Below are positions 1 through 8,535 of a stretch of DNA of 64,000 bases, piece by piece (positions within the stretch are counted from its first letter, which is position 1; every line of letters begins with the position of its first letter). The translations under genes were made by a program, and so were the position numbers. Under the pieces are notes generated by a model. That model worked only from the letters and a program-made list of their open reading frames with translations, was not told where the DNA came from and ran no database searches. Source of the DNA: Yinghuangia seranimata (GTDB lineage Bacteria > Actinomycetota > Actinomycetes > Streptomycetales > Streptomycetaceae); NCBI RefSeq assembly GCF_029953285.1, contig NZ_JASAOI010000045.1, forward strand, positions 105,792-169,791. The letters are read 5' to 3'.

Positions 1-1806
1 CCGGACGGCGAGCGTGCTGACGACAGTGAGGCCCATGAGCCGCACGGAGTCCAGGTCCACGGAGGAGGACCCGGCCAGCCGCGCGTTCAGCACCTCGCGC
101 CGGTCGGCGCGCAGCCCGAAGCCCTGGTCGGCGATGTGCACGACCGCCCTGTCGCCCTGCACCCCGACGTCGACGGACACCGGCGTGCCGGGCGGCGAGA
201 ACATCGTGGCGTTGTCGAGCAGTTCGGCCAGGAGGTGGGCGAGCGGGTCGGTGGCGCGGCCGGCGATGGTGACCCCGATGTTGCCGCCGGGCAGGTGGAC
301 ACGCGTGTAGTGCTTGATCCGCTGGGCCGCGACGCGGACCACGTCGAGCAGCGGCGTGTCGTCCCGGACGCGCGCGGAGCCCTCGCCGCCGAGCACGAGC
401 AGGTTGTCGTGCGTGCGGCGCATCAGGTTGACGTGGTGGTCGATCGCGTAGAGGCGTTCGAGGCGCTCGGGGTCGGCCTCGCGCTCCTCGGCACGGTCGA
501 GTTCGCGCAGCAGGTCGTTGGTCTGCACCTGGCCGCGGCGGGCCAGGTTGACGAGGATGGCACTGGTTCCGGCGCGTTCGCCCGCCAGGTTGGCGGCCAG
601 TCGGACCGCCTCCTCGAAGACGATCCGGAACGCGTCGCCGACCTCGGCGATCTCGTCGCGGCCGTCGACCTTGACGGCGGCGCCGGCCAGCGACGCGAAC
701 TCGTCGGGCGTCGCGGAGCCGAGGACGTCCGGGTCGCGCAGCGTCTCGACCGCGGCGGGCAGCCGCTCGTAGGCGACCTCGTGCGCGGACTCCTGCAGCG
801 ACCGCAGCCTGCGGATCATCTTGCGGCCGAGCCGGATGACGATGGTCGCGGCGGCCGCGATCGCGAGCACGATGGCGGCGATCTCGCCGGTCGCCCACCA
901 CACCTGGTGGTCGCGGATGTCGGTGACGTCGTCGAGGACCGTCTGGTCGATCTCGGCCTCGACGCCGCGCAGGCGCGCGACACGTGCGTCCAGGACGCCT
1001 GACCACTCGTTCGGGTCGAGGGCGAGCAACGAGTCTGCGGGCGTGCGCGCCACGAGGTCCTCGAGGCTCTGCGCACGTGCCAGCTTCTCGCCGACGAGGC
1101 TGTGCTCGAGGAGCGACTGCCACTCGGGGCGGGCGGAGCCGGCGAACGACCGCAGCCCCTCGCCGTAGCCGGCGCGCGCTTCGAAGATCTCCTGCTGGGC
1201 GGCGCGGTTGAAGCCGCCCGGGCCCAGCGCGCGCAGTACCGCGACCTCCTGGAGGCTCGCGGACTCGGCGGCCCGCGACAGCTCCGAAGCGGTGCGCAGG
1301 TCCTCGGCGTTGGCGGCCGGCGCGCCCGCGAACTGGGCTACGCCGGAGCGGTAGTCCATCAGGCCGGCGACCAGGATGCGGTAGCTGAACCCGGCGGCGC
1401 TGAGCGGCGTGCGGTGCGTCTGCACGCCGTACCGCAGTTCACCGAGGCCGGCGAGGCCCGCGTCGACGGCGCGCAGCGCCTGGGTGACCTCGGCCGGGGC
1501 CCCGTCGACGTCGGCGCGGCTGCTGCGGTAGCGGGCCACTTCGGCGTCGGTGGTGCCGACCTGGCGGCGGTACGCCTCGGCGGCGTCCTGGTTCGACGCC
1601 GGCAGCAGCATCAGCGTCGCGGCGGTGCGCTCGGCCTGGAGCTCGTGCGCGAGCCTCCCGGCCGCGCCGCTCGCGACGACGAGTGAGCGCAGGTCGGCCG
1701 CGTCACTCGCCTTGCTTATGGACGACTCGACCGCTAACCCGGCGAACCCTACGGCCACCACAAGCGGAACGCCGACCATCAGCGTGAGTGTTCGTGTCAG
1801 CTTCAC
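1..1806 (-). CDS. NIT-domain sensor histidine kinase, C-terminus cut by window edge
   Basis: Membrane sensor kinase; about 602 residues are visible and the C-terminus lies beyond position 1. A hydrophobic helix near residues 8-26 is followed by a long helical extracytoplasmic region of the nitrate/nitrite-sensing (NIT) type, a second membrane helix at about 315-336, a HAMP-like linker, and an ATPase domain with N box ELLDNATMFSPP and G1 box DQGFGL. The pre-ATPase helix carries the family-typical DHHVNLMRR segment in place of a classical H box. The GTG at 1806 is chosen because the protein then starts directly with the first membrane helix. An in-frame stop lies upstream, and the nearby ATG at 1832 is out of frame. 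Such kinases often sit with roadblock and small GTPase genes, which would lie to the left. The ligand is unknown; nitrate is a family name, not shown here. Confidence 0.85.
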   Translation of the reverse strand, partial: MKLTRTLTLMVGVPLVVAVGFAGLAVESSISKASDAADLRSLVVASGAAGRLAHELQAERTAATLMLLPASNQDAAEAYRRQVGTTDAEVARYRSSRADVDGAPAEVTQALRAVDAGLAGLGELRYGVQTHRTPLSAAGFSYRILVAGLMDYRSGVAQFAGAPAANAEDLRTASELSRAAESASLQEVAVLRALGPGGFNRAAQQEIFEARAGYGEGLRSFAGSARPEWQSLLEHSLVGEKLARAQSLEDLVARTPADSLLALDPNEWSGVLDARVARLRGVEAEIDQTVLDDVTDIRDHQVWWATGEIAAIVLAIAAAATIVIRLGRKMIRRLRSLQESAHEVAYERLPAAVETLRDPDVLGSATPDEFASLAGAAVKVDGRDEIAEVGDAFRIVFEEAVRLAANLAGERAGTSAILVNLARRGQVQTNDLLRELDRAEEREADPERLERLYAIDHHVNLMRRTHDNLLVLGGEGSARVRDDTPLLDVVRVAAQRIKHYTRVHLPGGNIGVTIAGRATDPLAHLLAELLDNATMFSPPGTPVSVDVGVQGDRAVVHIADQGFGLRADRREVLNARLAGSSSVDLDSVRLMGLTVVSTLAVR

Positions 1807-2322
1807 GCGGGCGACCCCGCACGCAGCAACGCCTCCATTGGAGGAACCCCCGTTCTCGTCCGCCAACTCGACGCCGGGAGGCTACTCGCCCCGTACCCGA
1901 ATGCACGAACATCGCTGGTCAAGCGCAACTGATCCCCCGGAAGGGCGTGTTCCGCATCCGCACCGGCCAACAACCTGACGGATCGTCACCAAGACACCGC
2001 AGGCGGTCGCGCGAACTCCCGTGGCGCACAACGTAGCAGGGGATCGGGGCACGGATCACTAAGGGGGATCATGCAATTTCAGCCATACGCCACCGAATTC
2101 ACGTGTCTGTAACGCCGCGTTGACGATGAGGAGTCCGACGTTCCGGTTTACCGGCGGACCTGGGCCGCAATTGTCGGCAACCCGCGCCGATTTCCGTTAC
2201 GCGGGCGAAAACGTGTCCCGGACCGGGGATTCGATCCGGTCGCCTTCGATCCGCGGTGATCGAATTCGGCGTATTCCGAATTGTTGGGTCTGGCAGGGCC
2301 GTTGCGGGCACACCGTGAAGCC
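1807..2322. other. Intergenic region between divergent genes
   Basis: About 516 bases between the divergent kinase and peptidoglycan-binding genes. I see no convincing coding frame. It is less GC-rich than its surroundings around 2060-2290 and holds an inverted repeat close to the downstream gene. Promoters for both flanking genes should lie here, but no clear -35/-10 pair stands out. Confidence 0.5.
2263..2282. promoter_or_regulatory. Inverted repeat AATTCGG-N6-CCGAATT
   Basis: Perfect 7-bp arms with a 6-base spacer, AT-rich for this genome, ending 40 bases before the ATG of the peptidoglycan-binding gene. The position suits an operator or a 5'-leader hairpin. No regulator can be assigned. 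Confidence 0.4.
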
Positions 2323-2880
2323 ATGTCCGAGAACCGCGCCCGACACCGGCGCACCCAGCCGACGGCGCGCTGGTGCGCGGCCCTCCTTCTCGGGGCAGTT
2401 GTCGCCACGGCGCACCCGCTCTCCGGCACCCGCCCGGCTCCCATGGGGATGGAAGGCACGCCGACGACGACGTCCACACCTATAACGGTGGCCGCGACGC
2501 CTCCCGTGCTCCCGGCTCCGTCGGCGCCGGACACGCGGACGGCCGCGGCACCGACCACGACGGCGAGCACGACGCCCATGCCGACTTCTCCCCCTGCCAG
2601 CGCTCCCCCGCCGCCCACAACCGCCGCGACGCCGGGCAGGACGACCGCCACCGCACGCCCGACCCGGCCCGCCTCGCTGCGGGCCGGCTCGACCGGACCC
2701 GAAGTCACCGACCTGCAACGCCTGTTGATCGCGCTCGGCAAGACGTACGTCGACGACATCGGCCGCTACGACAGCCGCACCACCCGCGCGGTCACCGAAC
2801 TCCAGCAGGAGTACGGCGTCGAGGGCGACCCTCCGGGCGTGTACGGCCCGGCCACCCGCGCGGCGCTCGGCGGCGGCTGA
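2323..2880 (+). CDS. Secreted peptidoglycan-binding-like protein
   Basis: A 185-residue protein with a basic N-terminus (MSENRARHRRTQ) and hydrophobic helix (about residues 16-30) that looks like a signal peptide. A Thr/Pro/Ala-rich linker of about 90 residues follows. The C-terminal 60 residues form one peptidoglycan-binding (PG_binding_1) repeat, with the typical pattern G-x-EVTDLQRLL, then VYGPATRAAL. The linker plus binding domain suggests a wall-attached exported protein with no catalytic domain. The ATG at 2323 is preferred over a TTG at 2281 because it gives the signal peptide directly. Function beyond wall binding is unknown. Confidence 0.75.
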   Translation: MSENRARHRRTQPTARWCAALLLGAVVATAHPLSGTRPAPMGMEGTPTTTSTPITVAATPPVLPAPSAPDTRTAAAPTTTASTTPMPTSPPASAPPPPTTAATPGRTTATARPTRPASLRAGSTGPEVTDLQRLLIALGKTYVDDIGRYDSRTTRAVTELQQEYGVEGDPPGVYGPATRAALGGG

Positions 2881-3077
2881 CGCGCGCCCACAGCGGCCTC
2901 CCGCGATCGTCGCCCCGACTGCTGCACCGGACCGCTGCGCCGGGCCGCGCCCGATCGTGCTGCGAGGCAACACGACCGTGCGGCGATCGGCCGTTGATCG
3001 GCGGCGGCGGCGGAAGAAGACTGAGGAGGGCTGTGTGCGGCGCCGTCCGCCGCCCCGACTCCGGCCAAGGGACCACC

Positions 3078-3308
3078 ATGTTCGAGCAACACGCTGCCGA
3101 CCTGTACCTCGTGCGGTCCGACCAGGGGATGGTCCTCGACAGCGTGGAGTGGGGCGGCTGGGTCGAGTACGGCGGTCCGGGCTGGGGCGTGGAGTACGGC
3201 GGCCGGGCCCAGCGCGACGAGCCGGGCGGCGAGCGCTTCGCCGGCCCCGCACCGCACGTCGCGCCCGCCGACGTCGTCGAGCTGAGGACCGCCCGCGGCG
3301 GCCGCTGA
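3078..3308 (+). CDS. Small hypothetical protein with Trp/Gly/Tyr-rich centre
   Basis: A 76-residue protein I do not recognise. Third codon positions are almost all G or C, and AAGGGA lies just upstream of the ATG, both arguing for a real gene. The centre repeats a W-V-EYGG / WGVEYGG pattern, unusually rich in Trp, Gly and Tyr; the C-terminal third is polar. There is no signal peptide or membrane helix. It stands alone, 197 bases after the peptidoglycan-binding gene and convergent with the aminotransferase gene. It could be a small structural or regulatory protein. A peptide precursor is conceivable, but no maturation genes are adjacent. Confidence 0.5.
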   Translation: MFEQHAADLYLVRSDQGMVLDSVEWGGWVEYGGPGWGVEYGGRAQRDEPGGERFAGPAPHVAPADVVELRTARGGR

Positions 3309-3453
3309 GCCCGCCCTCGGCAGACCCGCCCGCGCGGCATCGGGCCGCGCCGGCGGGACTCCTCCGGACCGCACCTGACCGAGCGTGACCGGCCGGGCAT
3401 CGGTGAATGACCGGAATTCGCCCCGCCCTCCCTTCCCGCCCACCTCTCCCCCG

Positions 3454-4734
3454 TCACCGCGCCTTCGTCAGCGCGCCGTCCAGGATCTCGGCCGCCGTGT
3501 CGATCTCGTCCTCGGTCACCGTCAGCGGCGGCGCGATGCGCAGGCACGCGCTCATCTCGCCGTGCTGGCCGCGCACGATGTTCATGCAGAGCCCGGCCCG
3601 TTCGCACGCGCCGGTCACCGCGTCGCCGAACGCCGTGGCCGGCTTGCGGGTGTCGCGGTCCTCGACCAGCTCGACGCCCCACAGCAGGCCGAGGCCGCGC
3701 ACGTCGCCGACCCCCTCGTGGCGGTTCTGCAGTTCGCGCAGGTGCGCGCCGAGCCGCTCCCCGCGCTCGCGGGCCCGGGCGGCCAGGTCCTCCTCCTGCA
3801 CGACGTCCAGGACGGCGAGTGCCGCAGCGGCGGGCAGCGGGTCGGACTGGTGGGACGTGTAGTAGAGCAGCCCGCGGTCGTACGCCGTCTGCTCCAGCTC
3901 CGCGGTCGTGACGACCGCGCTGATCGGCAGGCCCCCGCCCAGCGTCTTGGACAGCGTCACGAAGTCCGGGGTGATGCCGAACAGTTCCATGCCGAACATG
4001 GCACCCAGCCGGCCGAAGCCGGTCTGCGCCTCGTCGAGGATCACCATCATGCCGCGCTCGTGCGCGAGCCCCGCGAGCTTGGCGAAGTAGCCGTCCGGCG
4101 GGACGATCACGCCGCCCGCGGACAGCACCGGCTCGGCGATCACCGCGGCGGGCGCGCCGGTGCTCTGCTCGTCGTACATGTCGAAGCCGACGTCCAGGCA
4201 CGTGGTGTCGCACGTGTCGGTGCAGTGCCGCACCGGGCAGCGGTACGCGTACGGCGCCGGCAGCGCGAACACGCCCGGCATCGTGGGCCCGTGGCCGCGC
4301 CGCCCCGCCGAGTAGGTGGACGCCTGGCTGCCGCCGGTCATGCCGTGCCAGCTCCGGGTCAGCGCGAGCACCTCGAAGCCGCCGGTCGCCAGCTTCGCCA
4401 TGCGCAGCGCGGCCTCGTTGGCCTCGCCGCCGGTGCTCAGGAGCATGACGCGGTCGAGCGGGTCGGGCAGCAGGCCGGTCAGCCGCTCGGCCAGGTCGAG
4501 CACGGGCGGGGCCAGCATGCGGGAGTTGAGGTGCACGTTCTCGCGCAGCGCGCGCTCGACGGCGGCGGTGATGCGCGGGTGGCCGTGGCCGATCGTGGCG
4601 CAGATCTGGCCCGACGTGAAGTCGAGGATGCGGCGGCCCTCGGTGGTCTCCAGCCACGAGCCCGACGAGCGCGCGATCACCTCCGGCCAGAACTCCCCCG
4701 CGTAGCGGACCATCAGCTCGGCTCGTGGATCCAT
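3454..4734 (-). CDS. dgdA: Class III aminotransferase, 2,2-dialkylglycine decarboxylase-like
   Basis: A 426-residue PLP enzyme of the class III aminotransferase fold. The sequence follows 2,2-dialkylglycine decarboxylase closely: ILDFTSGQ near the start, LLSTGGEANEAALRMAKL, SWHGMTGG, ILDEAQTGFGR (about 232-242) and the PLP lysine in TLSKTLGGGLP (about 263). That enzyme couples oxidative decarboxylation of dialkylglycines such as 2-aminoisobutyrate with transamination of pyruvate. A Cys-containing insert (CPVRHCTDTCDTTC, about 165-178) is present, as in some related transaminases. The ATG at 4734 has GGAGGG upstream. A LysR gene is divergently transcribed, as known for dgdA/dgdR in Burkholderia. 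A different omega-amino acid substrate cannot be excluded. Confidence 0.75.
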   Translation of the reverse strand: MDPRAELMVRYAGEFWPEVIARSSGSWLETTEGRRILDFTSGQICATIGHGHPRITAAVERALRENVHLNSRMLAPPVLDLAERLTGLLPDPLDRVMLLSTGGEANEAALRMAKLATGGFEVLALTRSWHGMTGGSQASTYSAGRRGHGPTMPGVFALPAPYAYRCPVRHCTDTCDTTCLDVGFDMYDEQSTGAPAAVIAEPVLSAGGVIVPPDGYFAKLAGLAHERGMMVILDEAQTGFGRLGAMFGMELFGITPDFVTLSKTLGGGLPISAVVTTAELEQTAYDRGLLYYTSHQSDPLPAAAALAVLDVVQEEDLAARARERGERLGAHLRELQNRHEGVGDVRGLGLLWGVELVEDRDTRKPATAFGDAVTGACERAGLCMNIVRGQHGEMSACLRIAPPLTVTEDEIDTAAEILDGALTKAR

Positions 4735-4798
4735 GGCGTCCCTCCGGTGGGTGCGAACGTGTGCTTCGATGCTCGCGCCGGGGATCATGCGAAACCAG

Positions 4799-4810
4799 CG
4801 GAAGTTTCCG
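4799..4810. promoter_or_regulatory. Palindrome CGGAAGTTTCCG in dgdA/LysR intergenic region
   Basis: A 12-base near-perfect palindrome (CGGAA-GT-TTCCG) in the 126-base gap between the divergent aminotransferase and LysR genes. The place fits an operator for the LysR protein controlling both genes; binding is inferred, not shown. Confidence 0.35.
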
Positions 4811-4860
4811 AAGCATGACCGTGGAAGGATTCGAACGATCGGCGACCGGGTGGAGGGAAA

Positions 4861-5754
4861 GTGCTGGAGCTGCGCCGCTTGCGGCTGCTGAGCGAACTGC
4901 GGGTGCGCGGGACCGTGACGGCCGTCGCCGAGGCGCTGGCGTACAGCCCGTCGACCGTGTCGCAGCAGCTGGCCGAGCTCCAGCGCGAGGCCGGTGCCGT
5001 GCTGTTCGAACGCGACGGGCGGCGGCTGCGGCTGACCGCGGCCGGCTTCGTGCTGGCCGACCACGCCGACGCGCTGCTGGCGCGTATGGAGCAGGCCGAG
5101 GCCGAGGTCGCGGCGACGGTCGGCGCAGTGGCCGGGGTGGTGCGGATAGCGGCGTTCCAGACCGCGATGAGCCTGGTCGCGCCGGCGCTCGCCGAACTGG
5201 CCGTACGGCATCCGGCGCTGCGGGTGGAGACCCGGGTGACCGAGCCGGACGAGGCGCTCGCCCTGGTCGAGCGGCGCGGCTGCGACCTCGCGGTGTTCGA
5301 CGAGTTCACCACCGCGCCGCGCCCGCGAACGTCGGGGCTGCACGTGGAGGAGCTCCGGCTCGACCGCATCCACGCCGTGCTGCCGCGCACGCACCCGGCT
5401 GCGGCGCGGCCCGCGGTGCCGATCACCGCCCTGGCCGCCGACGTCTGGGCGGCCGGCCCGCCGGAGACCAGCCACGGCCGCCTCGTCGACGAGGTGTGCC
5501 GTGACCAGGGCGGCTTCCCGCCGGACATCCGGCACCGCACGTCAGACGCGCTGGCGCTGCTTTTCCTGGTGGCCGCCGGGCAGGCCGTGACCCTGCTGCC
5601 GGAACTGGCCCGGCCGGAACGCGACCCGGCGGTCGCGGTGGTGCCGATCGACGGCGCGCCGGTGATCCGACGGATCCTGACGGCGGTTCGCGAATCGGCC
5701 CTGCACAGCCCTGCCTTGGCTGCGGTACGGGCGGCGCTGCGCCCGGGCGGGTGA
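4861..5754 (+). CDS. LysR-family transcriptional regulator
   Basis: A 297-residue regulator with an N-terminal winged helix-turn-helix (residues about 1-60, including YSPSTVSQQLAELQREAGAV) and a LysR substrate-binding domain from about 90. GTG at 4861 with GGAGGGAAA immediately upstream fixes the start. It is divergent from the dialkylglycine decarboxylase-like gene with a 126-base shared promoter region. The simplest role is control of that gene in response to its amino acid substrate, analogous to DgdR. The effector is not visible from sequence. Confidence 0.85.
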   Translation: MLELRRLRLLSELRVRGTVTAVAEALAYSPSTVSQQLAELQREAGAVLFERDGRRLRLTAAGFVLADHADALLARMEQAEAEVAATVGAVAGVVRIAAFQTAMSLVAPALAELAVRHPALRVETRVTEPDEALALVERRGCDLAVFDEFTTAPRPRTSGLHVEELRLDRIHAVLPRTHPAAARPAVPITALAADVWAAGPPETSHGRLVDEVCRDQGGFPPDIRHRTSDALALLFLVAAGQAVTLLPELARPERDPAVAVVPIDGAPVIRRILTAVRESALHSPALAAVRAALRPGG

Positions 5755-5759
5755 GCCCG

Positions 5760-6071
5760 TCACAGCAGGGGTTCGAAGGCCTGGTAGGCGGCGAAGTCGG
5801 TGAAGTGCCGTGCGTAGAGCTCGGATCCGTCGCCGAGCCGTTCGTCGAGCACCCGGTTGACGTCCACGACCTGCACCAGCCGCCAGGTCACCCGCTCCCC
5901 CGCCTCGTTCGCGTACGAGGTCTCGAGTCCCCGCCCGTGGACGGCGGCCTTCTCCCACGCCCGCGTCTCGTCGTCGGCCTCCAGCAGCACGAACGTCTCC
6001 TGGAACAGCGGCTCCCGTCCGGGGGCTTCGGAGACCGCTTCGGTGAGCACGACGGCGATGTACACGGCCAT
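5760..6071 (-). CDS. DUF4288-like small protein
   Basis: A 103-residue cytoplasmic protein, convergent with the LysR gene and ending 5 bases from it. The pattern (Y-IAVVL near the N-terminus, FVLLEADDETRAWEKA, a central W-RLVQVVDV and ELYARHF near the end) resembles the DUF4288 family of small uncharacterised proteins. ATG at 6071 is the only sensible start. No enzyme motif, membrane segment or signal is visible; function unknown. Confidence 0.55.
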   Translation of the reverse strand: MAVYIAVVLTEAVSEAPGREPLFQETFVLLEADDETRAWEKAAVHGRGLETSYANEAGERVTWRLVQVVDVNRVLDERLGDGSELYARHFTDFAAYQAFEPLL

Positions 6072-6087
6072 GGGGAAGGCCTCCGGG

Positions 6088-6435
6088 CTACTTCTTGAAC
6101 CGGTTGTCGTTGAGCAGCTTCCACGCCGTCTTACAGCTCGCGGCAGCGCAGTTCCTGATCTCGCCGAGCGTGTCGCCGTAGTGCTGGCCGGGGAACACCG
6201 AGCGGATGGACCCCTTGCGGCACCGCGAGATGAAGTTGTTCGCGATCTCGCCGAGGTTGTCGTTGGCGTCGCAGGGCCCGCGCAGTTCGACGGCCGCGGC
6301 CGGAGCCGCCTGCGTCGCGGCGAACGCCTCGGGCGCCGCAGGGACGGCCAGCATCAACGCGAGCGACAGCGACGCCGTCACCCTTCGCGCCGAGCATCGC
6401 CGCCTGAGCGACCGGTCCGCGGTGTCGGCCGACAT
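6088..6435 (-). CDS. Small secreted Cys-containing protein, possibly toxin-like C-terminus
   Basis: About 115 residues from ATG 6435, two bases after the stop of the lectin gene, so very likely translated from the same mRNA. A basic N-terminus and hydrophobic helix (about residues 16-38, ending AFA-A) look like a signal peptide. The mature part of about 75 residues has four cysteines (GPC, SRC, NCAAASC), which could form two disulfides outside the cell. The end, KTAWKLLNDNRFKK, with the preceding KGSIRSVFPG, reminds me of C-terminal modules of bacterial polymorphic toxins. That resemblance is from memory and uncertain. An alternative start upstream would overlap the lectin gene. Confidence 0.6.
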   Translation of the reverse strand: MSADTADRSLRRRCSARRVTASLSLALMLAVPAAPEAFAATQAAPAAAVELRGPCDANDNLGEIANNFISRCRKGSIRSVFPGQHYGDTLGEIRNCAAASCKTAWKLLNDNRFKK

Positions 6436-6437
6436 GC

Positions 6438-6893
6438 TCAGCACCCCACGAACTTCTGGTAGGCGATCCACACTTCGCCCTTGCCGTTGAGGCTGATGTC
6501 GCCGCTCTTGTGCAGATAGGTGTACGCGCCGCGGTACTTGCGCAGCTGGCCGAACGGCGACTCCAGCGCCATGTACGGCGAGTCGAGCTTCCAGTCACCC
6601 GAGTACTCGGCGTACACGCCGTCGGTCCCGTCCGTGCCGCTCGACCAGCAGGCCCGCCCGCCGGAGTACAGGACGAGGTTCCCGTCGTACTGCATCTCCA
6701 GCCGGTAGCCGCCGTTGCGCAGGCAGTGCCCCGGGATCAGCTTGTCCGTGAACGACGTCCCGTCGTTCCGGCACTCCGACCGCGCCTGCGGCTCCGCCTG
6801 CGCCGCCACAGCGACCGGCGCCGGCCCGACCGCGGCCGCAACCGCGGCCACCAGGTTGACGGCTGCCAGGACACAGACGCGCGAGAGCTTCAT
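6438..6893 (-). CDS. Secreted bulb-type (mannose-binding-like) lectin
   Basis: A 151-residue exported protein with a signal peptide in the first about 30 residues and one B-lectin domain. The canonical sugar-binding motif Q-x-D-x-N-x-V-x-Y appears as QYDGNLVLY. The other two strands of the expected threefold repeat (around YMALESPFGQL and DISLNGKGEVWIAY) have lost the full motif, so probably one binding site remains. Two cysteines flank the first strand. ATG at 6893 is preceded by AAAGG. An AT-rich stretch upstream (about 6900-6975) likely carries the promoter. It is the first gene of a two-gene unit with the small secreted protein. Role, probably in binding glycans outside the cell, is inferred from the fold. 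Confidence 0.8.
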   Translation of the reverse strand: MKLSRVCVLAAVNLVAAVAAAVGPAPVAVAAQAEPQARSECRNDGTSFTDKLIPGHCLRNGGYRLEMQYDGNLVLYSGGRACWSSGTDGTDGVYAEYSGDWKLDSPYMALESPFGQLRKYRGAYTYLHKSGDISLNGKGEVWIAYQKFVGC

Positions 6894-7040
6894 GCGTACT
6901 GCCTTTCTGCGGACGTACACGATCACGATGCACACAGACAGTAGCATCAAGAACACATAACGTAGTGATCACGTCCAGATGACGCCCACTCCGTCGGCGA
7001 CATCGGCCGGTCGCCCACTCGGAGTCGGCTCCGGCCGGGC

Positions 7041-7634
7041 TCAACCGCTGCGCGGCGGCTCGCCGGCGGCCAGGGCGCGGATCACTCTGGGGAGGACGAC
7101 CGCGTTCCAGCCGGTCGTGCCGATGCCGTACTTCGGCTTCGCGGCGCCGGTCAGCCAGACGCGGACCTGGCCTTCGTGCATGTCGGCGTGGGAGACGGCC
7201 GCCCAGTCGATCGGCTTGGCGAGCCAGCGGCGGAAGCGCAGGCCTTCGCTGTTGGTGTCGATGCGTTCGGACGCGGTGCTGCCGAAGGTGATCGTCGCGC
7301 CGTCCTCGATCTCGTGGAGCGCGGCGGCGGCTATGCGTGGGCAGGCGGTCCCCTCCAGGCGCGCGACCAGGCGCAGCCAGTTGGCGCGTGAGTCGGCCAT
7401 CTCCGTGCCGCGGCGGTAGGCGTCCCACATGAAGACCTGCTTGCGTTCCCCGCTCGCCAGGCCGATCTGGTAGGTCGCCTGGTTGATCCGCGCCGCGGCC
7501 CAGTACGACACCCGGTCCAGCTCGTCGAGCCGGAAGACCTCGTCCCCCACCGCGATGACGCTGTCGTCCGCGACCAGTTCGCGCCGGCCCTTGCGGACGC
7601 GGATCTGACGTCCTTCGTCCCTCGTCTCGGTCAT
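7041..7634 (-). CDS. Hypothetical protein
   Basis: A 197-residue soluble protein without signal or membrane segment, start ATG 7634. It opens with a charged beta-rich stretch (RQIRVRKGRRELVADD, then VGDEVFRLDELDRVSYW) resembling PH-like or DUF-type domains common in Streptomyces hypotheticals, followed by two alpha/beta halves with the second near KPKYGIGTTGWNAVV. I cannot name a family. It is divergent from the lipoprotein gene; the 105-base gap should contain both promoters. Confidence 0.6.
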   Translation of the reverse strand: MTETRDEGRQIRVRKGRRELVADDSVIAVGDEVFRLDELDRVSYWAAARINQATYQIGLASGERKQVFMWDAYRRGTEMADSRANWLRLVARLEGTACPRIAAAALHEIEDGATITFGSTASERIDTNSEGLRFRRWLAKPIDWAAVSHADMHEGQVRVWLTGAAKPKYGIGTTGWNAVVLPRVIRALAAGEPPRSG

Positions 7635-7739
7635 ACCGGGGAAACGGATCGTTTCGCGTGCCGGTTCAGGGCGTGCGGGCGGGACCCGAGGCGGTGCCCC
7701 GGTGCGTGGGGGCGGATGCGGGCGGCGTACGTTCCCCGC

Positions 7740-8444
7740 ATGATGCGCACACGGGGAACAGCTCTCGCCCGATTCGCCGCCGCGCCGGCCGCGCTGGTGA
7801 CCGTCCTTGCGACGGCCGGGTGTTCGTCCGACTCGTCCGACTCCGGCCCGGCCGTCTCCGTCCAACAGGTGCGCGCCCACGAGGAGTCCCTCGCGGAGGG
7901 CGCGCCCTGTCCGTTCAAGTTCGACGAGGTGAAGGCCCTGCGGGCATCCGGGGTGACGGGCCGCGTGGGCCCGGGCACTCCGCCCGCCGTGGGTGACGCC
8001 GGCCCGGCCCGGCCCGCGACGCCGGCGCAGCCGTCCTCGAGCAGCGCTCCCGCGCGCCCCGCGATACCCGGCACGCCGGAGGTCTGGCTCATCACCTGCA
8101 GCTACCGCGCGAACGCGACGGACGTCAGTGTGGCGGTGCTGGCCAGCCCGGCGGCCGAGAGCGCGGTCAGCATGCTCGCACCGCTGATCGTCAAGGGCGG
8201 GGAGATCTCGACGGCACAGCTCGAAGCGTTCCTGCCCGGAGCGATGACGGCCGAGCCCGGGGCGGTCTCGCTCACGCCGGGTCCCGGTGCCGCGGCGGTG
8301 GTGCGTGTTCCAGTCAAGGGCGAAGGCGGCGTCGCGCTGCTGGTCACGACGGAGACGGGGAGCGACCACAGCCCCGATCCCGCGCTGTCCGGCGAGGCGC
8401 TCCGCAAGGTGGCTGCGGCGTTCGCGGAGGGCGTGCGGTTCTGA
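7740..8444 (+). CDS. Lipoprotein of unknown function
   Basis: About 234 residues. The N-terminus (MMRTRG, hydrophobic stretch) ends in a lipobox VLATAGCSS, so the mature protein should be lipid-anchored at Cys about 29. A Pro/Ala/Ser-rich segment (about 80-110) separates a short N-terminal part from a C-terminal beta-rich part that includes one further Cys in WLITCSYR and an earlier Cys in GAPCPF, a possible disulfide. Two adjacent ATG codons (7740, 7743) are both possible. The domain is not recognised. Confidence 0.75.
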   Translation: MMRTRGTALARFAAAPAALVTVLATAGCSSDSSDSGPAVSVQQVRAHEESLAEGAPCPFKFDEVKALRASGVTGRVGPGTPPAVGDAGPARPATPAQPSSSSAPARPAIPGTPEVWLITCSYRANATDVSVAVLASPAAESAVSMLAPLIVKGGEISTAQLEAFLPGAMTAEPGAVSLTPGPGAAAVVRVPVKGEGGVALLVTTETGSDHSPDPALSGEALRKVAAAFAEGVRF

Positions 8445-8535
8445 TCCGTCCGGCGGCCGCCACCAGGGGCGGCGGCCACCCCTGCCCGGCCTCGTCGCCA
8501 GGACCGGCAAACCGGGCAACTGTAGCGTTGAAGGA

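Noticed and set aside
3078..3308. RiPP precursor
   Set aside because: No leader-like acidic helix followed by a distinct core and no maturase, cyclase or protease gene within reach; kept only as a small unknown protein.
4820..4840. tRNA T-arm-like GGATTCGAAC in the dgdA/LysR gap
   Set aside because: The flanking bases do not form a T stem and there is no acceptor, D or anticodon arm nearby.
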